Assembly (NCBI GenBank): GCA_045598105.1
Contig: JAZLLK010000088.1
Span: 1 to 64,000 of the forward strand
Length of the DNA stretch: 64,000 nt
From: UBA1205 sp045598105
GTDB lineage: Bacteria; Bacteroidota; Bacteroidia; Bacteroidales; WCHB1-69
Reading direction: 5' to 3'
The position numbers and the translations under genes are program-made. The stretch's first letter is position 1. Each line of letters opens with the position of its first letter. The notes beneath the pieces are model-generated. The model made no database searches and was not told where the DNA came from. It saw nothing but the letters and a program-made list of their open reading frames with translations. Positions 31,890-41,484 of this stretch are shown here, piece by piece.

Positions 31890-34619
31890 CTAATGTGCTT
31901 CTAACCAATTGTTTCCTATGTTCATGTCTATATCCAGCGGTACGGGTAGATCTATAGCGGTGGTCATGTGGTGGCGTACCAGTTCCTGTACTATATGTAT
32001 TTCCTGTGCAGGCACGTCCAGTACCAGTTCATCGTGTACTTGTAAGGTGATAACCGATAGCAGGTTGCGTTGTTGTAGTTCACGATGTATATTGATCATG
32101 GCTATTTTTATGAGGTCGGCGGCGGAGCCTTGTATGGGGGCATTTACGGCATTACGTTGGTCAAAGTTTCTCAGGTTGCTATTGGAGGAATTAATGTTAC
32201 GCAGATAACGGCGGCGGTGCATAATGGTTTCCACGTAGCCATGTTCTTGGGCAAAGGCTATTTGTGCATTTATGTAGTTTTTGAATCCGGTATATTGGTC
32301 AAAATATTGGGTAATAAGGTCAGCAGCGTCATGGCGTGATATATTAAGGCGTTCGGCCAGGCCGAAGGCGCTCATGCCATAGAGTATGCCAAAATTGACG
32401 GTTTTGGCGGTGCGTCGCATATCTTTGCTTACTTCTTCCAGTGGTATGTTGTATATACGGGCGGCTGTAGCTGCGTGTATATCTATATTGTGACAAAATG
32501 CGTCCATCATATTGGCATCATGGCTTAGGGCGGCTGCCAGGCGGAGTTCTATTTGTGAGTAGTCGGCGGCGAGGAGAACGTGGTCTTTATTGGCGGGAAT
32601 AAAGGCTTTACGTATTTCTTTTCCCTGATCGTTACGTATGGGTATGTTTTGCAGGTTAGGATTGCTGCTGCTGAGACGGCCGGTGGCGGTAACAGTTTGG
32701 TTAAAGTGGGTATGCAGGCGGCCTGTAGAGGAATTTACCAATAGTGGGAATGCGTCTATATATGTGGATTTCAGTTTGGTAAGACCTCTATAGTCTAATA
32801 TTTTTTCTATAATAGGGTGTTTAAATTTCAGTTTTTGCAGTACGTCTTCTCCTGTTTGGTATTGTTTGGACTTGGTGAGTTTGGCATTGTTGATAATGCG
32901 AAGTTTATCAAACAATATGGTTCCCAATTGTTTAGGTGATGCAATGTTGAAATTTTCGCCGGCCATGGCGTAAATTTCGTTTTGTATAATGTCTATTTTA
33001 TTCTGCAGTGTTTGTGAGTATTGTTGCAGGAAGGGTACGTCGATATTAACGCCGCAGGCTTCCATGTGTGACAATACTTCTACCAGAGGCATTTCTATAT
33101 CATAGTACAAGTCGGTTGCCTTATGTTGTTCCAGCAGTGGCATAAGCAGAGCGGGCAATTGCAGGGTGATATCGGCTTTTTCGCAGCATGCTTCATAGTT
33201 GTGAGGGGAGGTGGAAGGGAGCAGTGAATATTGCAGGTATTGTTCGGAGAGTATGTTAAGGGTATGGTTAAGTTCGGGTTCCAGCAGGTAGTGTACCAGC
33301 ATGGTATCAATGAAGGGTATGTGCACTGATATGCTCATGGCATGCAGTATATGAAGCAGGGGTTTGCTATTATGTATTATTTTAGTATTTGGCAGTGCCA
33401 TCATTTGTTGTAGCAGAGGGGTGTATATGGATAGCATGTCCTGTTGGCCCGGCCATGGCAGGTAGAAGGCTTCTCCTTTTTGTGTAGCGAAGGCCAGTGA
33501 AATAAGCTGTTTATCGTTGGCTGACAGTGTATAGGCTATGGAAATGGAAGCGTTGGCGGGCAGTTGTTGGAACCATTGTGTCCATTCCACTACGCCACTG
33601 AAGGTGTGGTAGTGGCATAGGGCGTTGTTAAAACGGGTTAGTCCGTCGTTTTCGGTGAGGGTATGCTCTATGGCGGAGAACAGGTCCGGCTGGGAGCTGT
33701 TGCCCATGGCGTTGTTACCATTGGCGGAGGTGGCATAGTCCTTGCTGATACGCCGGAGTAGAGTTTTGAATTCCAATTCATTGAATATTTTGGTGAGGGA
33801 GGCCATATCAGGGCCGTGGTATATCATGGTATTTTCGTCAAATGCGAGTGGTACATCAAGTATGATGGTAGCCAGTTTTTTGGAAAGGAGGGCTTCTTCG
33901 GCATTTTCCTGTACTTTAATACGCATTTTTTCGTTTTTAATGCGGTGAGCATTTTCTACCATATTCTCTATGGAACCGAATTCGGCTATGAGTTTTTTTG
34001 CACCCACTTCTCCTATGCCTTTAATGCCGGGTATGTTATCTATGGCATCACCCCATATACCGAGTATATCTATGAGCTGTTCAGGCTGTTGTATGCCGTA
34101 TTTTTCGCACACTTCGGCGGGGCCCATGGTGGTGGTTCCGTTACCGTGCATAAGGGGTTTATATACGTATATGTTATCGGATACCAGCTGTCCGTAGTCT
34201 TTATCGGTAGTGTACATGTAGGTGGTGAAGCCTGCCTGTTCGGCTTTTTTTGCAAAGGTGCCTATAATATCGTCGGCCTCGTAGCCGGGCAGAGCCAATA
34301 CAGGTATGCCGAAGGCTTGTAAAACAGCCTGTATATAGGGAATGGAGGCAATGATATCTTCGGGTGTGTTATCCCTATTGGCTTTGTATTGGTCAAAGTC
34401 TGCGTGGCGAACGGTAGGGCCGTGGCTGTCAAAGGCTACTGCCATGTGGGAGGGATGTTCATTGTGTATTACTTCATACAGGCTGTTCACAAAACCCATT
34501 ATGGCGGAGGTGTTCAGGCCTTTGGAATTAATGCGGGGTGATTTATTCAAGGCGTAATAAGCTCTGAATATCATAGACATAGCATCAAATAAGAATAATT
34601 TTTTATTGCCGGTACTCAT
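31890..34619 (-). CDS. polA: DNA polymerase I
   Basis: A 909-residue PolA. The 5'-3' nuclease domain (1-290) keeps its acidic residues: LFDAM, YEADDIIG, TTDKDYGQL and GDAIDNIPGIKGIGEVGA. The polymerase domain has motif A DYSQIELR, motif B RRTAKTVNFGILYGMS and motif C VHDELVLD. The middle 3'-5' exonuclease domain (about 330-500) looks inactive: the DxE motif is IAYTL (361-365), the Asp of motif II is replaced in HNSKPLLHIL, and the motif III Asp aligns with K481 in CCEKADITL. It repairs DNA and removes Okazaki primers. It has a promoter element 26 bases upstream and leads a three-gene run with surface-glycan genes. Confidence 0.96.
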   Translation of the reverse strand: MSTGNKKLFLFDAMSMIFRAYYALNKSPRINSKGLNTSAIMGFVNSLYEVIHNEHPSHMAVAFDSHGPTVRHADFDQYKANRDNTPEDIIASIPYIQAVLQAFGIPVLALPGYEADDIIGTFAKKAEQAGFTTYMYTTDKDYGQLVSDNIYVYKPLMHGNGTTTMGPAEVCEKYGIQQPEQLIDILGIWGDAIDNIPGIKGIGEVGAKKLIAEFGSIENMVENAHRIKNEKMRIKVQENAEEALLSKKLATIILDVPLAFDENTMIYHGPDMASLTKIFNELEFKTLLRRISKDYATSANGNNAMGNSSQPDLFSAIEHTLTENDGLTRFNNALCHYHTFSGVVEWTQWFQQLPANASISIAYTLSANDKQLISLAFATQKGEAFYLPWPGQQDMLSIYTPLLQQMMALPNTKIIHNSKPLLHILHAMSISVHIPFIDTMLVHYLLEPELNHTLNILSEQYLQYSLLPSTSPHNYEACCEKADITLQLPALLMPLLEQHKATDLYYDIEMPLVEVLSHMEACGVNIDVPFLQQYSQTLQNKIDIIQNEIYAMAGENFNIASPKQLGTILFDKLRIINNAKLTKSKQYQTGEDVLQKLKFKHPIIEKILDYRGLTKLKSTYIDAFPLLVNSSTGRLHTHFNQTVTATGRLSSSNPNLQNIPIRNDQGKEIRKAFIPANKDHVLLAADYSQIELRLAAALSHDANMMDAFCHNIDIHAATAARIYNIPLEEVSKDMRRTAKTVNFGILYGMSAFGLAERLNISRHDAADLITQYFDQYTGFKNYINAQIAFAQEHGYVETIMHRRRYLRNINSSNSNLRNFDQRNAVNAPIQGSAADLIKIAMINIHRELQQRNLLSVITLQVHDELVLDVPAQEIHIVQELVRHHMTTAIDLPVPLDIDMNIGNNWLEAH

Positions 34620-34644
34620 AGCAGGTATATAATATTATAAGTTG

Positions 34645-34652
34645 CAAAGATA
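34645..34652 (-). promoter_or_regulatory. -7 promoter element (TATCTTTG) for polA
   Basis: TATCTTTG on the minus strand, 25 bases upstream of the polA start, matches TAnnTTTG. Confidence 0.68.
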
Positions 34653-34741
34653 GCATTTTTTTGCAGAAAAATGTGCTTTTAGGATGAAGGAAAAATAAAA
34701 ACTTTAGGAATAGTTTTTTTTGCTGTAAGGCGGAAAATAAA

Positions 34742-35224
34742 TTAGTGAAATAGGGCAATAATAATTACTATGGTGTACACCATGCACACGGCAAATTTGG
34801 CGGTTACGCCTGCCAAAAAGCCAATGAGGGCACCCAAGGCGGCTTTAATCATGCCGGCGGGAGGGGTATGATTGAGCCATTCTCCGAGCAAAGCTCCCAC
34901 AAAAGGCATGATGATAATTCCCCATGGCGGCAGTATAAATAGTCCTGCAATGGTACCTATAAAACAGCCTATGGCGCCTTTGTGGCTGCCGCCAAATTTT
35001 TTGGTACCCAGGCCGGGAATAATGTAGTCAAGTATGGTAACGGCTACGGCCAGCAATGCCAATATTACGAACCAAGTCCATGTAATGGAGTAGGGGGTAC
35101 ATTGCAGCAGTATTATGCCTATAAAGGCTATGGGGGGACCCGGTATAACGGGTACTATGCAGCCTGCCATGCCTACAATCAGGCACAGGGTTATGAGTAT
35201 AAGCAGGAATATGGTAGTATTCAT
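34742..35224 (-). CDS. DUF456 family membrane protein
   Basis: A 160-residue, very hydrophobic protein with about four or five helices. GMAGCIVPVIPGPPIAFIGIILLQ near the start and the Gly-rich GLGTKKFGGSHKGAIGC after it are typical of DUF456. The glycine-rich helices and small size are like small-molecule or glycine-zipper membrane proteins; the function is not known. It follows the SpoIID gene by 16 bases. Confidence 0.85.
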   Translation of the reverse strand: MNTTIFLLILITLCLIVGMAGCIVPVIPGPPIAFIGIILLQCTPYSITWTWFVILALLAVAVTILDYIIPGLGTKKFGGSHKGAIGCFIGTIAGLFILPPWGIIIMPFVGALLGEWLNHTPPAGMIKAALGALIGFLAGVTAKFAVCMVYTIVIIIALFH

Positions 35225-35240
35225 AGTGTGTGAGAAATAA

Positions 35241-36425
35241 TTACAGGTCTATAATTTCGGTATATTTAATAATACGTACATTATTGAAGTAGTATCGCAG
35301 TATGTCAACGCAACTGTAGCCGCGTTTTACCATTTCTATGGCGCCTTCCTGGCTAAGGCCTACTCCGTGTCCGTAGCCTTTCCCTTTAAGGTATACGTTA
35401 TCGCCCTGCACGCTTACCGAAAACCATGCGGAGCGTAGCTTAAAGTGGGAGCGTACATCTTTAGCCGATATGGTATCACCGCCTACTATGAGGCAGGCTT
35501 GGCGGGTAGGCTGTTCCCATTGGAGTATGGCTTGTCGGTATTCGCCGTCTATGCCGTAGCGTTCGCCGTATTTTTGGGTGAAATATTCTATCCACAGGCG
35601 GACGGGCAGTATTTTTTCCCATTCATAGTTACGTGCGTTTATGCTAAAGCTATCCACTTTAGATTGCAGGTAAGGAATGTCGTGTTGCCACAGGTTGCCG
35701 GCTGATTCGGTCATGCCACCGCTATTGGAGTGGTAGGCCGGTGATATAAGTCTATTGGTAGAGTCTACTATTACGTCACTGAAGGTTTCGTAGGTTGCTC
35801 TAAGTATATCGGATTGCGTGCAGCGGCCCTTGTATGACTGGCAGTGTACGGCATCGCATACGTTGTAGTGTTGGCGTATGTGTCGGTTAAGGTTGGCCAG
35901 GCAGTAAGTGCGGGCGGCTATGGCTTGTATTTTAAAAAATTCCACGTCGGTGGAACTTCCGTAAACTTCAGATTGCACTACGCCGGCCACGTATCTTTCC
36001 AAGCCTATAGTATTTACCAGCAGCAGGGAGTGGTCGGTAATGTTCACCTTAAGATTTTCTTCGTAGGTGCGTTCTTTGTTGAGTTTATCACTTTTAATGG
36101 AGAATACATTATTATATTTAGCTCCTATAAATTCCACTTCGGAGAAGGTGCCTATGAGTTCTATGCCTCGTTCTACTTTTATTTTGCCTTCATAGTAGGA
36201 TAGTTGAACGGCTCCGCCGGTTTCAATACCTTCGGATATGCGATTGTTATCACAAATAAGATTGTATTTACCTGATATGGTGGTAATAACTACTGATGTA
36301 GGGGCGTATTCCGATAGCAGGCGAACCTTAATATTAATAGCGTGCGAAAGGAGGCTTCCGCTTACTATTAACAGTGTGAATAGTATATTTAATGTGCCGT
36401 GTGCAATGGAATACTTATAATGCAT
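35241..36425 (-). CDS. SpoIID/LytB domain protein
   Basis: A 394-residue exported protein with an N-terminal signal segment (about 10-30). The SpoIID domain covers about 150-385: ERYVAGVVQSEVYGSS, FFKIQAIAARTYCLANLNRH, AYHSNSGGMTESAGNLW and the final GKGYGHGVGLSQEGAIEM. In spore formers SpoIID is a lytic transglycosylase acting on denuded glycan; the Glu in QSEVYG corresponds to its catalytic Glu. Bacteroidota do not sporulate, so a general wall-remodelling role is inferred. It is followed by a DUF456 gene. Confidence 0.88.
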   Translation of the reverse strand: MHYKYSIAHGTLNILFTLLIVSGSLLSHAINIKVRLLSEYAPTSVVITTISGKYNLICDNNRISEGIETGGAVQLSYYEGKIKVERGIELIGTFSEVEFIGAKYNNVFSIKSDKLNKERTYEENLKVNITDHSLLLVNTIGLERYVAGVVQSEVYGSSTDVEFFKIQAIAARTYCLANLNRHIRQHYNVCDAVHCQSYKGRCTQSDILRATYETFSDVIVDSTNRLISPAYHSNSGGMTESAGNLWQHDIPYLQSKVDSFSINARNYEWEKILPVRLWIEYFTQKYGERYGIDGEYRQAILQWEQPTRQACLIVGGDTISAKDVRSHFKLRSAWFSVSVQGDNVYLKGKGYGHGVGLSQEGAIEMVKRGYSCVDILRYYFNNVRIIKYTEIIDL

Positions 36426-36515
36426 TAATTGTATTAACGTGAAAAATTTCTTTTATTGTGGTATCGGTAAAAAAAGTGTTTGTGGCGAGAAAAAAATAAT
36501 GCAATAATATAATTT

Positions 36516-37565
36516 TTAAACTCCTTTTTGTAATGTAAAACTGAAAGTGGTACCTACACCGGGTTCGCTTTGAACGTTTAGGCTTTGTTGGTGGGCATCT
36601 ATGATATGTTTTACTATGGCCAGTCCCAAACCGGAGCCGCCGGTTTTGCGGGAGCGGTCTTTATCCACGCGAAAGAATCGTTCAAATATACGGGGAAGAT
36701 ATTGATTATCAATACCTATTCCATTGTCTGTAACGGCTATATGGTACACTTTTTCAAGTCTGGTTATACTTATGTGTACTTCTTTATTTTCTTTATCGTT
36801 ATATTTGAGAGCGTTGTCAATAAGGTTTACCAATACTTTTTGGATATTGTCTTTATCGGCGTTTACTATATATTCAAGGTTGTTATTAAAATCGAATATA
36901 ATATTCACGCCCAGTTTTTTTGCTTTTACTTCCAGAGTGTCGCTTACTTCCTGTATGAGGGTGCATATATTAAAGTTTTCCATTTTGAGCTGATAGCGGT
37001 CGTATTCCAGTTTGGATATTTCGTCCAGGTCGTTTACTACGCTTATCATACGGTCTATATTGAAAGCGCTGCGTTTCAAATAGTTCATATTGATACTTTC
37101 ATCATATATGCCTCCGTCAATGAGGGTAAGTATTTGTCCCTGAATGGAGGTGAGGGGAGTTTTAAGTTCGTGAGCCACGTTCCCCAAAAATTCTTTACGA
37201 TAGTTTTCCAGCTTTTTCAATTGTTGAATTTCGTCTTCTTTGGCTTGCATATATTCCAGTGTATTTTGTTCTACGGTGTGGAGTGCAGGCTCGTTAGGGG
37301 TGGTATGGGTGGCGGGAATACAGGTGGTGTGTGTAGAATGTGTAAGCATGTGGGCAAGCAGGCCGTAGGCGGCATAGCCGCCTGCCGGCAGGCTTATGCA
37401 TGCTGTCAGGTACCATGGCAGGTGGAGCAGGAGTGAGCATAGCAGCCACACGGCTATGGTAATGGCGGGAATGGCTATGGCGGTAATTACTATGCCTGAT
37501 ATTGAAGGTGTATGGTGTGAGCACATGGTGTAGTATGATAGTGGGTTAGGAACGGAGTTTGGCAT
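36516..37565 (-). CDS. sensor histidine kinase, PhoR-like
   Basis: A 349-residue kinase. Two membrane helices (about 23-75) are joined by almost no periplasmic loop, followed by a coiled-coil-like linker (about 100-118). The HisKA box is FLGNVAHELKTPLTSIQGQ with the phospho-accepting His; the ATPase domain has N box VNLIDNALKYND, G1 DNGIGI, F box IFERFFRVD and G2 TGGSGLGLAIVKHI. No sensor domain is present, so the signal may be membrane state or a partner. The start may be 37565, overlapping pheT by 20 bases, or a Met at 37526. No response regulator gene is in the window. Confidence 0.9.
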   Translation of the reverse strand: MPNSVPNPLSYYTMCSHHTPSISGIVITAIAIPAITIAVWLLCSLLLHLPWYLTACISLPAGGYAAYGLLAHMLTHSTHTTCIPATHTTPNEPALHTVEQNTLEYMQAKEDEIQQLKKLENYRKEFLGNVAHELKTPLTSIQGQILTLIDGGIYDESINMNYLKRSAFNIDRMISVVNDLDEISKLEYDRYQLKMENFNICTLIQEVSDTLEVKAKKLGVNIIFDFNNNLEYIVNADKDNIQKVLVNLIDNALKYNDKENKEVHISITRLEKVYHIAVTDNGIGIDNQYLPRIFERFFRVDKDRSRKTGGSGLGLAIVKHIIDAHQQSLNVQSEPGVGTTFSFTLQKGV

Positions 37566-40008
37566 GGAGTTCGCGTTCGTAGGCCGCTACCAGTTTATCC
37601 ATGATGCGGGTAATTTCGTTGTTGGTAAGGGTTTTTTCCTTATTGCTAAGCACGTAGCGTATAGCGTATGATTTTTTACCTTCTTCTATGTTTTTACCTT
37701 CGTACACATCGAACAGGTTCATGGATTTAAGGAAATGTTTTTCGGTACGTAAGCTTATCTGTTCTATTTGTTGGTAGGTAATGTTATGGTCCACCAGCAG
37801 GGCAAGGTCGCGGTTTACTTCCGGAAATTTGTTTAGGTCTTCAAATATGGTTTTTTTACCTTTTTGTGCTTTAGCCAGCATTTGGCAGTCGGTTTCGGCA
37901 TAGAATACATTTTGTTTTATGTCAAAATGCTTAAGTATTTCGGGTTTTACCTGTCCTATTACGGCAAGGGGGGTATTATTGAAGGAGTAAACAAGTGCAT
38001 GGTGGAGGAAGGGGTGTTCTGTATCGGCTTGGGTGGTCATATTATGCATATTTACCAGTACACGAGCCATGGCGTTTTCCAGCATATTTTTCAGGTAGAA
38101 GAAGTCGGTATCGGTTTGTTTTTCCTGCCATGATTCATGTTGTTTTTTGCCGCACACCCACATAGCCATTTTAGGTTCTTCTACATAGCGGGCGGTAACG
38201 TCATCGGTAGGGGTGGCTTGGGTATTTTTGTGGTATATTTTGCCGAATTCGTATATTTTGATATTTTCGTTAGCGTGGTTGATATTATGTATAATATTTT
38301 CCAGTCCGCTCAGGAGCAGCGTTTGCCGCATATTTTGCAGGTCTCGGCTAAGGGGGTTTACCATACTTATAGTTTCATTAGAGGCAATAAACCCGAAGGC
38401 TTCGACGTATTCGGCTTTAGTGAGAGAATTGTTCATAACTTCGCAAAAACCATTGCTGCTCAGGTAGTTTGATATTGTTTCCTGGGCGTGTGCCATATTG
38501 TTTTGTGGCAGGAATGACAGGGCGTAATTAATATGGGTAGGCAGTTCTATGTTATTATATCCGTATATGCGGAGGAATTCTTCTACGAGGTCGGCTTCGC
38601 GGGTAACGTCCACTTTATTGGCAGGTATGCGGAACACTGCTTTTTGGACATCATGTTCTATGGCTTGTATTTCTATAGCCTGCAGGGTGCGTATAATTTC
38701 TTCTGCGGGTATGTTTTTGCCTACTAATTGGCACAGGCGGTTGTAGTGCAGTGTAATGGTGCATTCTTGTATGGGGGTAGGGTAGGTGTCGGTAATTTCG
38801 GATATTTCGCCGCCTGCAAGTTGTTGTATCAGCAGGGCTGCTCTTTGGAGGGCGGTGAGGGTAATTTGCGGGTCGCAGCCTCTTTCATAGCGGAAGGAGG
38901 CGTCGGTTTTAAGTCCGTGGCGTTTGGCTGTTTTGCGTATGCACACGGGGTTAAAGTAGGCGCTTTCAAGGAACACATTGGTGCTATTGTCGGTAATGCC
39001 GGCGGATAGTCCGCCAAATACGCCGGCCATACACATGGGTTCTTGAGCGTTACATATCATAAGGTCTTCGTGGCTAAGTTTGCGTTCTACGCCGTCAAGG
39101 GTGGTAAATACGGTGCCTTCCTGAGCTTTTTGAACTATGACTTTATTTTCTGCTATTTTATCTGCGTCAAAGGAGTGAAGGGGTTGACCATATTCGAAGA
39201 GTACATATTGGGTAACGTCCACTACATTATTAATAGGGCGTACGCCTATAGACAGCAATCGGTTTTGCAGCCATTGCGGGGAGGGTGCTATGTGTACGTT
39301 TTTAATGCACAGTCCCGAGTAACGGGGGCAGGCTTCGGTATTATTTACCTGCACTGATATGTAGGGAGTGTAGGTGCCGCTGAAGGCGGAGGTGTTGGGG
39401 TATTGGAGGGTAAGGTGTTGGTTATATTTAAGGTTATATAGGGCTATAAGGTCACGTGCCACGCCTATGTGTGAGGTGGCGTCGGAGCGGTTAGGGGTGA
39501 GTCCTATTTCGAATATGGTATCATTTTCTATGTGGAAGTATTCGGCGGCGGGGGTACCTATGGCGGGGGTATTAGGTAGGACTATAATGCCGTCATGGGA
39601 GTCGCCTATGCCTATTTCGTCTTCGGCGCAGAGCATGCCTTCTGATTCTACGCCTCTTATTTTTGATTTCTTTATCTTAAAGCTTTCGCCGTTTTTAGGG
39701 TAGAGCACGGTGCCTATGGTGGCCACTACCACATATTGGCCGCCGGCTACATTAGGTGCTCCACACACTATATTAAGCGGGCGTTCGCCACCGGTGTCCA
39801 CGGTGGTAATGTGCAGGTGGTCGGAGTCGGGGTGCATTTCGCAGGTGAGCACCTTGCCTATGGTAAGTCCTTCAAGTCCGCCGGGGACTGATTGGAAAGT
39901 TTCCATCATTTCTACTTCCAGACCGCAGCCGGTGAGCATGTCAGCTACTTCTTGTGCGGGCAGGTTAATGTTTACATAGTCTTTGAGCCAATTGTATGAA
40001 ATTTTCAT
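37546..40008 (-). CDS. pheT: phenylalanine-tRNA ligase beta subunit
   Basis: An 820-residue PheT. N-terminal tRNA-binding (EMAP-like) domain about 40-155, the B3/B4 editing domain (about 210-380), the B5 domain, the catalytic-like core (about 480-690), and the C-terminal ferredoxin-fold anticodon-binding domain starting KFPEVNRDLALLVDHNITYQ and ending with AAYERELHAKLRS. It pairs with PheS to charge tRNA-Phe; pheS is not in the window. It lies 20 bases after an outer membrane protein gene. Confidence 0.96.
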   Translation of the reverse strand: MKISYNWLKDYVNINLPAQEVADMLTGCGLEVEMMETFQSVPGGLEGLTIGKVLTCEMHPDSDHLHITTVDTGGERPLNIVCGAPNVAGGQYVVVATIGTVLYPKNGESFKIKKSKIRGVESEGMLCAEDEIGIGDSHDGIIVLPNTPAIGTPAAEYFHIENDTIFEIGLTPNRSDATSHIGVARDLIALYNLKYNQHLTLQYPNTSAFSGTYTPYISVQVNNTEACPRYSGLCIKNVHIAPSPQWLQNRLLSIGVRPINNVVDVTQYVLFEYGQPLHSFDADKIAENKVIVQKAQEGTVFTTLDGVERKLSHEDLMICNAQEPMCMAGVFGGLSAGITDNSTNVFLESAYFNPVCIRKTAKRHGLKTDASFRYERGCDPQITLTALQRAALLIQQLAGGEISEITDTYPTPIQECTITLHYNRLCQLVGKNIPAEEIIRTLQAIEIQAIEHDVQKAVFRIPANKVDVTREADLVEEFLRIYGYNNIELPTHINYALSFLPQNNMAHAQETISNYLSSNGFCEVMNNSLTKAEYVEAFGFIASNETISMVNPLSRDLQNMRQTLLLSGLENIIHNINHANENIKIYEFGKIYHKNTQATPTDDVTARYVEEPKMAMWVCGKKQHESWQEKQTDTDFFYLKNMLENAMARVLVNMHNMTTQADTEHPFLHHALVYSFNNTPLAVIGQVKPEILKHFDIKQNVFYAETDCQMLAKAQKGKKTIFEDLNKFPEVNRDLALLVDHNITYQQIEQISLRTEKHFLKSMNLFDVYEGKNIEEGKKSYAIRYVLSNKEKTLTNNEITRIMDKLVAAYERELHAKLRS

Positions 40009-40028
40009 CTTTTAAAAGATTTTTGGGT

Positions 40029-40886
40029 TTAACTGCGTTGATTTCTTCTATGATATGTTTTATAAGGAGCTCCTTTTTTCTTACGGCTATTGACAGGGGT
40101 GTAGCCGTGTTTGAGCTGATTTTTCCTATAGGAATAGTTCGGCGACTTGCGTTCCATGGCAAAGTCGTCTTCGGTGTCACGGGAGGCATTTTTGAAATGG
40201 AATATGTATTGGCAGCCTACCTGCAGGAAGGCAAAGCCTTCCAAATTTTTACGGTTTGATTCGTACGAATCAAACCGGTCATCTTTAATCCACCGGTAGT
40301 TGGTAGCAAAGGTAAATTTCCAATTTCGGGCAAAGCGGTAGCCGAAGCCTATGCCGAAGGGCAGGCTGAATACGTATTTAAAGGCGCCCGACTGTCTGTG
40401 ATAGTTGTCGGGGGTGTATTGTATTTCTTTTTCGGTTTCCATATCGGTACGTATGCTGCGATAGCCCAGCCAGCCTATGCCTATGGATAAAGTGAGGTCC
40501 CAGTTCTCCAAATCATGGCTGCGGGGAAAGCATCCGAATATGTCAAAGGTATGTATCATTGACAATTCGTGCACATGTGATATTTTGGTTTCCATGTTTA
40601 GGGTGTAGTTTTTAGCTCCCAGGTTACAGTATAGCACATTGATGCGGGCAAACCAAAATGAGGCTATATCTTTACCAAAGTATGCCGAACCGGCAAAATG
40701 ACGATCCTTATAAAAGTCTACGGTGACAGGGTTAGCAAAGAATGGGTTGCTTTGCGGTGATACATCACCAAAAAAGCGGTCTATACCCACATTAATGCCC
40801 ACGTTCCAGTTTCTGCCGGCGTCATAAAACTGTGCCCGGACAGCTAAAGATGTGAATAATAATGTGAATATAAATATTTTACGCAT
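40029..40886 (-). CDS. outer membrane beta-barrel protein, DUF6089-like
   Basis: A 285-residue protein with a signal peptide (1-18, ending VRAQ). The first 50 residues (NVGINVGIDRFFGDVSPQSN) and the alternating aromatic strands after them resemble the DUF6089-type barrels of Bacteroidota. The C-terminal 55 residues are basic and polar (NASRDTEDDFAMERKSPNYS). The function is unknown. It is between the GldH-like lipoprotein and pheT, with gaps of 14 and 20 bases, so it is probably co-transcribed with them. Confidence 0.72.
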   Translation of the reverse strand: MRKIFIFTLLFTSLAVRAQFYDAGRNWNVGINVGIDRFFGDVSPQSNPFFANPVTVDFYKDRHFAGSAYFGKDIASFWFARINVLYCNLGAKNYTLNMETKISHVHELSMIHTFDIFGCFPRSHDLENWDLTLSIGIGWLGYRSIRTDMETEKEIQYTPDNYHRQSGAFKYVFSLPFGIGFGYRFARNWKFTFATNYRWIKDDRFDSYESNRKNLEGFAFLQVGCQYIFHFKNASRDTEDDFAMERKSPNYSYRKNQLKHGYTPVNSRKKKGAPYKTYHRRNQRS

Positions 40887-40900
40887 GTGCTAAGCAAGGG

Positions 40901-41380
40901 CTATTTTTTGTGAGGGTACAGGGTGTATGATACCGACTGCACATCAGGAAGGTCATAATACCGGGTGGTATTTTGAATGTCAATGGTATAGTTGCCTTCA
41001 TGTGCGAAGGTGCGATTAGTGAATACATTCATACTTACTGTCCACACATCACCGGTAACATCTCCCAAGTGGTTACCTTCTATATCTTTTACTGACAGGT
41101 ATTTGGTAAATACGTTTTCCTGCCCGTCAGGGTAGGTGAGTATGATTTGTATAGGAATGAGGCTATGCTCAAAGTTATCCCATACGCTAAGGTGTATATC
41201 CATGTCATAAGCCGTGCGGGTATTGGTAATGGAGAAAGTGTCGGTAATGGGAACAAAATGGTTCCAAATGTTACCGCTGAAGGTGTATGTATAGTTATAT
41301 TGATGGCGTGAACCGCAACTTATAAGGCACAAAGCACTTATGCACACGGCCACGTAGCAGATGTATTTACTTAATTTCAT
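40901..41380 (-). CDS. GldH-like lipoprotein
   Basis: A 159-residue lipoprotein with lipobox LISC (Cys 22). The pattern after it, PITDTFSITNTRTAYDMDIHL, then LTYPDGQENVFTKYL and GNHLGDVTGDVWTVSM, with a closing GNYTIDIQNTTRYYDLPDV, matches the layout of GldH. GldH is a lipoprotein required for gliding and T9SS in Flavobacterium and occurs also in non-gliding members. Sequence identity to it looks low, so this is a family-level call. It is the first gene before the DUF6089-like barrel and pheT, with a good promoter. Confidence 0.58.
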   Translation of the reverse strand: MKLSKYICYVAVCISALCLISCGSRHQYNYTYTFSGNIWNHFVPITDTFSITNTRTAYDMDIHLSVWDNFEHSLIPIQIILTYPDGQENVFTKYLSVKDIEGNHLGDVTGDVWTVSMNVFTNRTFAHEGNYTIDIQNTTRYYDLPDVQSVSYTLYPHKK

Positions 41381-41430
41381 ATATTATATTGCTGGTTATC
41401 AATTAGGTTAAAAAATATTAACAATAAATA

Positions 41431-41438
41431 CAAAGGTA
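41431..41438 (-). promoter_or_regulatory. -7 promoter element (TACCTTTG) for the gldH-like-to-kinase run
   Basis: TACCTTTG on the minus strand, 50 bases upstream of the lipoprotein start, matches TAnnTTTG. It is 46 bases from the divergent element at 41485. Confidence 0.68.
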
Positions 41439-41484
41439 TAATTTTTTTTTCAGTCAAAAGGCGTTTTGGTATTAAAATTTGGTG

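Noticed and set aside
36585..37436. 283-residue plus-strand open frame
   Set aside because: It lies opposite the histidine kinase in full and is made of hydrophobic shadow-type codons.
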